DNA from: Scylla paramamosain
Lineage: Eukaryota; Arthropoda; Malacostraca; Decapoda; Portunidae
Reading direction: 5' to 3'
NCBI RefSeq assembly: GCF_035594125.1
Contig: NW_026973669.1
Coordinates: 3,775,001 to 3,839,000, forward strand
Length of the DNA: 64,000 nt
Position 1 is the first letter of the stretch. Each line of letters starts with the position of its first letter. Positions 59,602-64,000 of the stretch are shown piece after piece. The notes beneath the pieces were generated by a model. That model saw nothing but the letters and a program-made list of their open reading frames with translations. It had not been told where the DNA came from and made no database searches. The position numbers and the translations under genes were made by a program.

Positions 59602-61507
59602 GTTTGCTTACCTTTAAAACGCTGGAAATTCAGTGAAAATATTGTCTTCTTAATATTTCCTCTTTTCCTTCTCGTCTTCCTCCTTCCCTTCCTTCTTCTT
59701 TTTCCTCCTTCTTCATTTCTCCTTCTTTCCTCCTCTTTCTATTCTTCTCTATGCATGAAAACAGCTGGAAAATATAGGAAATTACACTAAACACTGATAG
59801 AAGGGCACTGGGAGGTGGGAAGGTCCAGGGTCTCGGTCCCCAGATGAAGGCGGCTGATGACGTCACGCCATATTTACGTGACGCGAATGATTTTGAAAAT
59901 GACCCCTCGCAAAAATGGAGCTGGGCCGGAATGCTTTACATATTATGAAAGGGCATAATTTTAGATTAATTCTTGACATATAAAAATATTCCAAGCTTCA
60001 GTAATAATAAAGCTATATTTAAATAACTATATGAAAAAGTGTTCGAACAAACACGATAAAAAAAAAACATTCCAAAGTCCACAAATCTCATTTCTCACGA
60101 ACTCAATACACTTTAAAAAATCGAAACTATTTTTACAAACAATCAGAAGTTAACCGGAAGCTGAAATAAATAAATAAATAATTTAAAAATGTCAACTTTT
60201 TGAGTGTTCAACGGGACTAAAATCCCTCTAAAAACCCACGTACTTCACTCAAAAGCATCACAACACATTTAAAAAACAATAAACGATTTTTTGAGCCCAT
60301 AAAATCTTGCCTAGCGGCTGAAATAAAAAATTATGTTTGGCGGTATGAAAAATTTAACGGCAAACAGCAACACTTATTTACGCTGAAACAACCTCATAAT
60401 CGACATGTTTCCCTTAACACTCGCACGCAAAACACTCAAAACACCACCAAATATTTTTACAAACCATAAAATCTAAGTTAAAAAGCCTAAATATATAAGT
60501 TAAGAAAATAGGAAAAATATTAGAACCGGGGGTAGATTCTGGCAATCCATCATGGCGGCCGCGGGAGGGCTGGGAGGGGGGTCAGATGAAAACAAAGTTG
60601 GCTATCTCTCTTTCCTTATTATTTCTGGTTGTTGTGAAGGTTATTTCTCTATTTTATGGATTAATTTCAGCTGTGTGTGTGTCTGTGTGTGTATATATAT
60701 ATAAATATATATGTGTGTGTGTGTATATATGTGTGTGTGTGTGTGTATATATGTATGTGTGTGTGTGTGTCCGCCTCTATTCCATGATAAATAGCATTAT
60801 TTTCTCTCTTCTCTTCTCCCTTTTGCTATTAAGTATCAAGTATTTTCCAGGTATTTCCAGTGTTTTCCAGGTACTGTCGTAGGTTGAAGCCAGACCTCTG
60901 CTACCTGTCACTACTAAACTCACCTTAATTGACCTCCTGTGCCTCTGTGGTCCCGTTCCCTGGTGTTTAAATGAAAAGAGGACACACACACAACCGCACT
61001 GCACGGTGTTTCCCAGGTACACTGAGGAAGAGAATAAAAAAAAAAAATAAATAAATAAACAATCCCAAAGCGCCAGGAGCAGTCTGCCTCCCTCCCTCAT
61101 TGAAGGAGGTGGAAACAAGCGGACCCTCACCATGGGGTACAACCGGATACTTTAATTATATGGCAGGAAATGCGAGGGTAGATTGAGTTTATAAGCGAAT
61201 AGAAATGAAAACATGTCACTTGAAGCACTGTGAGGCGTTAAGAGAGAGGTAGAGAGAGAGAGAGGGAGTCGGTTCCGGGCGCCAACTAGCCTATCACTTA
61301 TAATTAAACCTTTAAATTGACGGAAACTCGAATAAAATCATAGAAAACGAGAAGATTGAGTTTATAAGTGAACCTAAAAATTAATTAGAAGTTACGAAAG
61401 ACACAGTAGAGTGTTTATAATGATACTGAAGACTGAACGAGTGAAAGGGTTAGCCTATCACTCACAATTAAACCATAAATTAATGAAAACTCGAATAAAA
61501 TAGAGAA

Positions 61508-61785
61508 CGAGTTAACCAATATCTTCACTCCTTCATCTCCTATTCTGTCCACCTCCCCAATGCAAGAGTCAACCAGTATATTCACTCTTTCACCACTATT
61601 CTGTCCACCTCCCCAATGCAAGAGTCAACCAGAATATTCACTCTTTCACCACTATTCTGTCCACTTCCACAATGCAAGAGTCAACCAGTATATTCACTCT
61701 TTCACCACTATTCTGTCCACCTCCGCAATGCAAGAGTCAAGCAGTATATTCAGTCTTTCACCATCTATTCCATCCACCTCCCTAA
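61508..61785 (+). repeat. 56-bp LINE-derived VNTR, about 5 units (U4)
   Basis: Same monomer as 20246-20634. Confidence 0.95.
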
Positions 61786-62184
61786 TCAGTGTGTATCTGG
61801 CTGTGGTACATAAGCATGTACAAAGGAATATTTCTAAGATAAGGGTGTGATAGGCTAACCTAACACACACACAACAATTGGTTCTACTTCAAATTAATTT
61901 ACTGTCTAACAATCTGTCTGTGATATATATGCACTGCCAAGAGCTTGTATATAGACTATGCTAACCTAACCTAACACACATACAATAAAATAAACAAATG
62001 TCATAGGATACATTTTTTATTTACAGATAAAGTATATTTACAACACCACACAATGATAAACATGAATACGATGGCTCAATCTATATATACATGGACTCTT
62101 GCAACCAAAACATCATGATATTTCCTGCACCAATGACAGCGCAGGAAACAAATGAAAACACTAATGCATGACATGATAATAATA

Positions 62185-62252
<68 letters not shown>

Positions 62253-63771
62253 AAGCTTAGCATGAGCAATGACAATGATTATAATTGAACCAGCGTTGGC
62301 AGATTTTATGATGAAATGTTGTTACAAGGTATTATAGGCCTGTACCATCACCAGTTCATTAATATAGGCTCTTTTTGAGGAGGCAGAGGCCAAGAGAAGG
62401 AGAGAGAGAAAGGTGTTAGGCAAGAAACAAAACAATAATGTCACTTCATCTCACCTCTATCTCTCTACACCTCTCTAACTTGTCTACATTTCTCATTATA
62501 AATATTTTTGAAAGTTTAAGCTGGGAGAGAGACAGGAATAATGTCACTTCATCTCACCTCTCTCTCTCTCTTCACCTCCCTAACTTGTCTAAATGTCTCA
62601 CTGTTGATATTTTTAGAGGTTCAGGGGAGACAAAAGGTGATATGAGGTGTTATGACAGAAAATACTTAGGAATATTCTCACTTCATCTCACCTCTCTCTC
62701 TTAACCTCCTTCCTAACTTGTCTAAATGCATTCTACATATTTTTTTAGAGGTTCAGGAGAGAGACAGAGGTGATGCGAGGTGAAAAAAGTCGGTAACAAA
62801 CACATTAACACTGCCAAAATTTTTCTCATGTCCCCCTGGTAACAAGACTTTCTACTTCTCATTTATTTTCACCCCTATTCTGTCCTTTAAATATGTAACA
62901 AGTCTTTTTTTTAAGTATCGCCTTTCAAACTAACACTGGCAAACTTGTTAGAATGGCCTCCTATTCTGTCTACCTCACTAGTACAAGAGTTAACCAGTAT
63001 CTTCACAAGACTTTCTATATATTTTCATCCTTATTCTGTCCTTTCAACATGTAATAAATAATCTTTCAAGTATAATCTTTCAAGCTAACAATGCCAAACT
63101 TTTAAGAATCCTCTCCTATTCTGTCCACCCCACTAGTGCAAGAGCTAAACAGTACCTCCACTTTTTCAACCCCTTCACTGTTACACTCTAAAGTCTGCCA
63201 GTTTGTATTTCCTATGACAATTTCTCTTTATTCTCATCCCTATTCTGTCCACCTCACTAGTGCAAGAGCCAGGCAGTATTGTCATTGTTTCACCCCTTCA
63301 CTGGTGCACTCTGGGACTCTGCTGCCTGTCTCAAAAGAGGAGTATTAGACACCTCAGGAACTTCAATCATTTTTCTCCTCTTTTGTTTCAGGAGTTGCAC
63401 TGTACAAAGGGTGTTTTGCCTTGGCCAGTCTCCTTAATATGAAAAGTAATCATATAGAAATAGTAATTGTAATTTTGGGTTAATTGTTCTTGTTAGCTTT
63501 TCCCTGTTGGCCAGACTCTAAACTAAAAACAAATACATCAATAAAAATAAATCAATAAATAGCTGTAAATAAAACTGAATACACAAATAAACACAAAAAA
63601 CACCAATAACACCACTAAATCATTAACTAAACAAATACTAAATAAAATAAAACAATATAAACAAATAAACAACAAAATAACACTCAATCTAACTGTATGC
63701 CAGGCAGGCTAAATAAATAACACAAAAATAAACAACAAAATAATAAAAACATCAAAAATAATACAGAAAAA

Positions 63772-63819
<48 letters not shown>

Positions 63820-64000
63820 ACTACCCATTTCTATATGAGTCCAGCAATCACAAACACAGGACAGCCCAAACAATAATAAACAGAACCATAAAAACCTTAA
63901 GAATATGGCTACTTTCAAATAAAAAATACATCAATAAAATAAATAAAATAAACAAACAATAAACAAAAAACAAGTTAGTCAGATTGTGGGAGTTTTGTGG

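Larger units (their letters stand above)
53166..64000. repeat. Segmental duplication unit U4 (runs off the window)
   Basis: Same module order, with the smallest zinc-finger gene. The last bases match U1 at about 22810-22860, some 100 bp short of the next unit start, so a further unit may follow to the right. Confidence 0.85.

Overview
The window is eukaryotic. It has spliced-type exons, C2H2 zinc-finger genes, 5'-truncated LINEs, AATAAA signals and extreme microsatellite density. The LINE protein types and the simple-repeat load point to a decapod crustacean such as a crab or shrimp. That is an inference; nothing here names the species.

Bases 1-3060 hold a CA-rich minisatellite, the terminal exon of a small secreted-peptide gene (1344-1565, + strand) preceded by two partial copies of its own 5' end, a 3'UTR ending in AATAAA, and a tandem array of about 130 bp units. 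Bases 3160-8690 are a microsatellite mosaic (GA, CT, GT, CA, TAG, TAC, TTG, AAT, GAA, TCC) interrupted by two 5'-truncated LINE fragments on the minus strand. At 8687-10145 a 56-bp minisatellite has grown out of the coding tail of that same LINE.

From about 10301 to the end lie four tandem segmental duplicates: U1 10301-22964, U2 22965-36067, U3 36068-53165, and U4 from 53166 to beyond the window. Each unit contains, in + coordinates: a polyA signal and decayed finger; a 79-bp VNTR; a GC-rich block with a small ORF; an intronless minus-strand C2H2 zinc-finger gene; a 92/98-bp VNTR just upstream of its ATG; a plus-strand LINE RT fragment; a captured minus-strand exon resembling EFR3; two CA-rich minisatellites (about 30 and 60 bp); a strongly conserved AT-rich block with a TGACGTCA palindrome and a NotI-containing ATG; the 56-bp LINE-derived VNTR; and an AAT tract with diverged repeats.

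U3 carries two zinc-finger genes, so there are five in total, with 18, 11, 11, 11 and 9 fingers. Their finger backbone is almost invariant. Changes concentrate at helix positions -1, 2, 3 and 6, the DNA-contacting residues. Only the zinc-finger frame stays open in all five copies. The cluster looks like a young, actively recombining family of sequence-specific DNA-binding proteins built into a VNTR-rich segmental duplication. The EFR3-like exons and LINE pieces are passengers in various states of decay. U2 alone has a later LINE insertion (33673-34822) and a deletion of about 0.5 kb.
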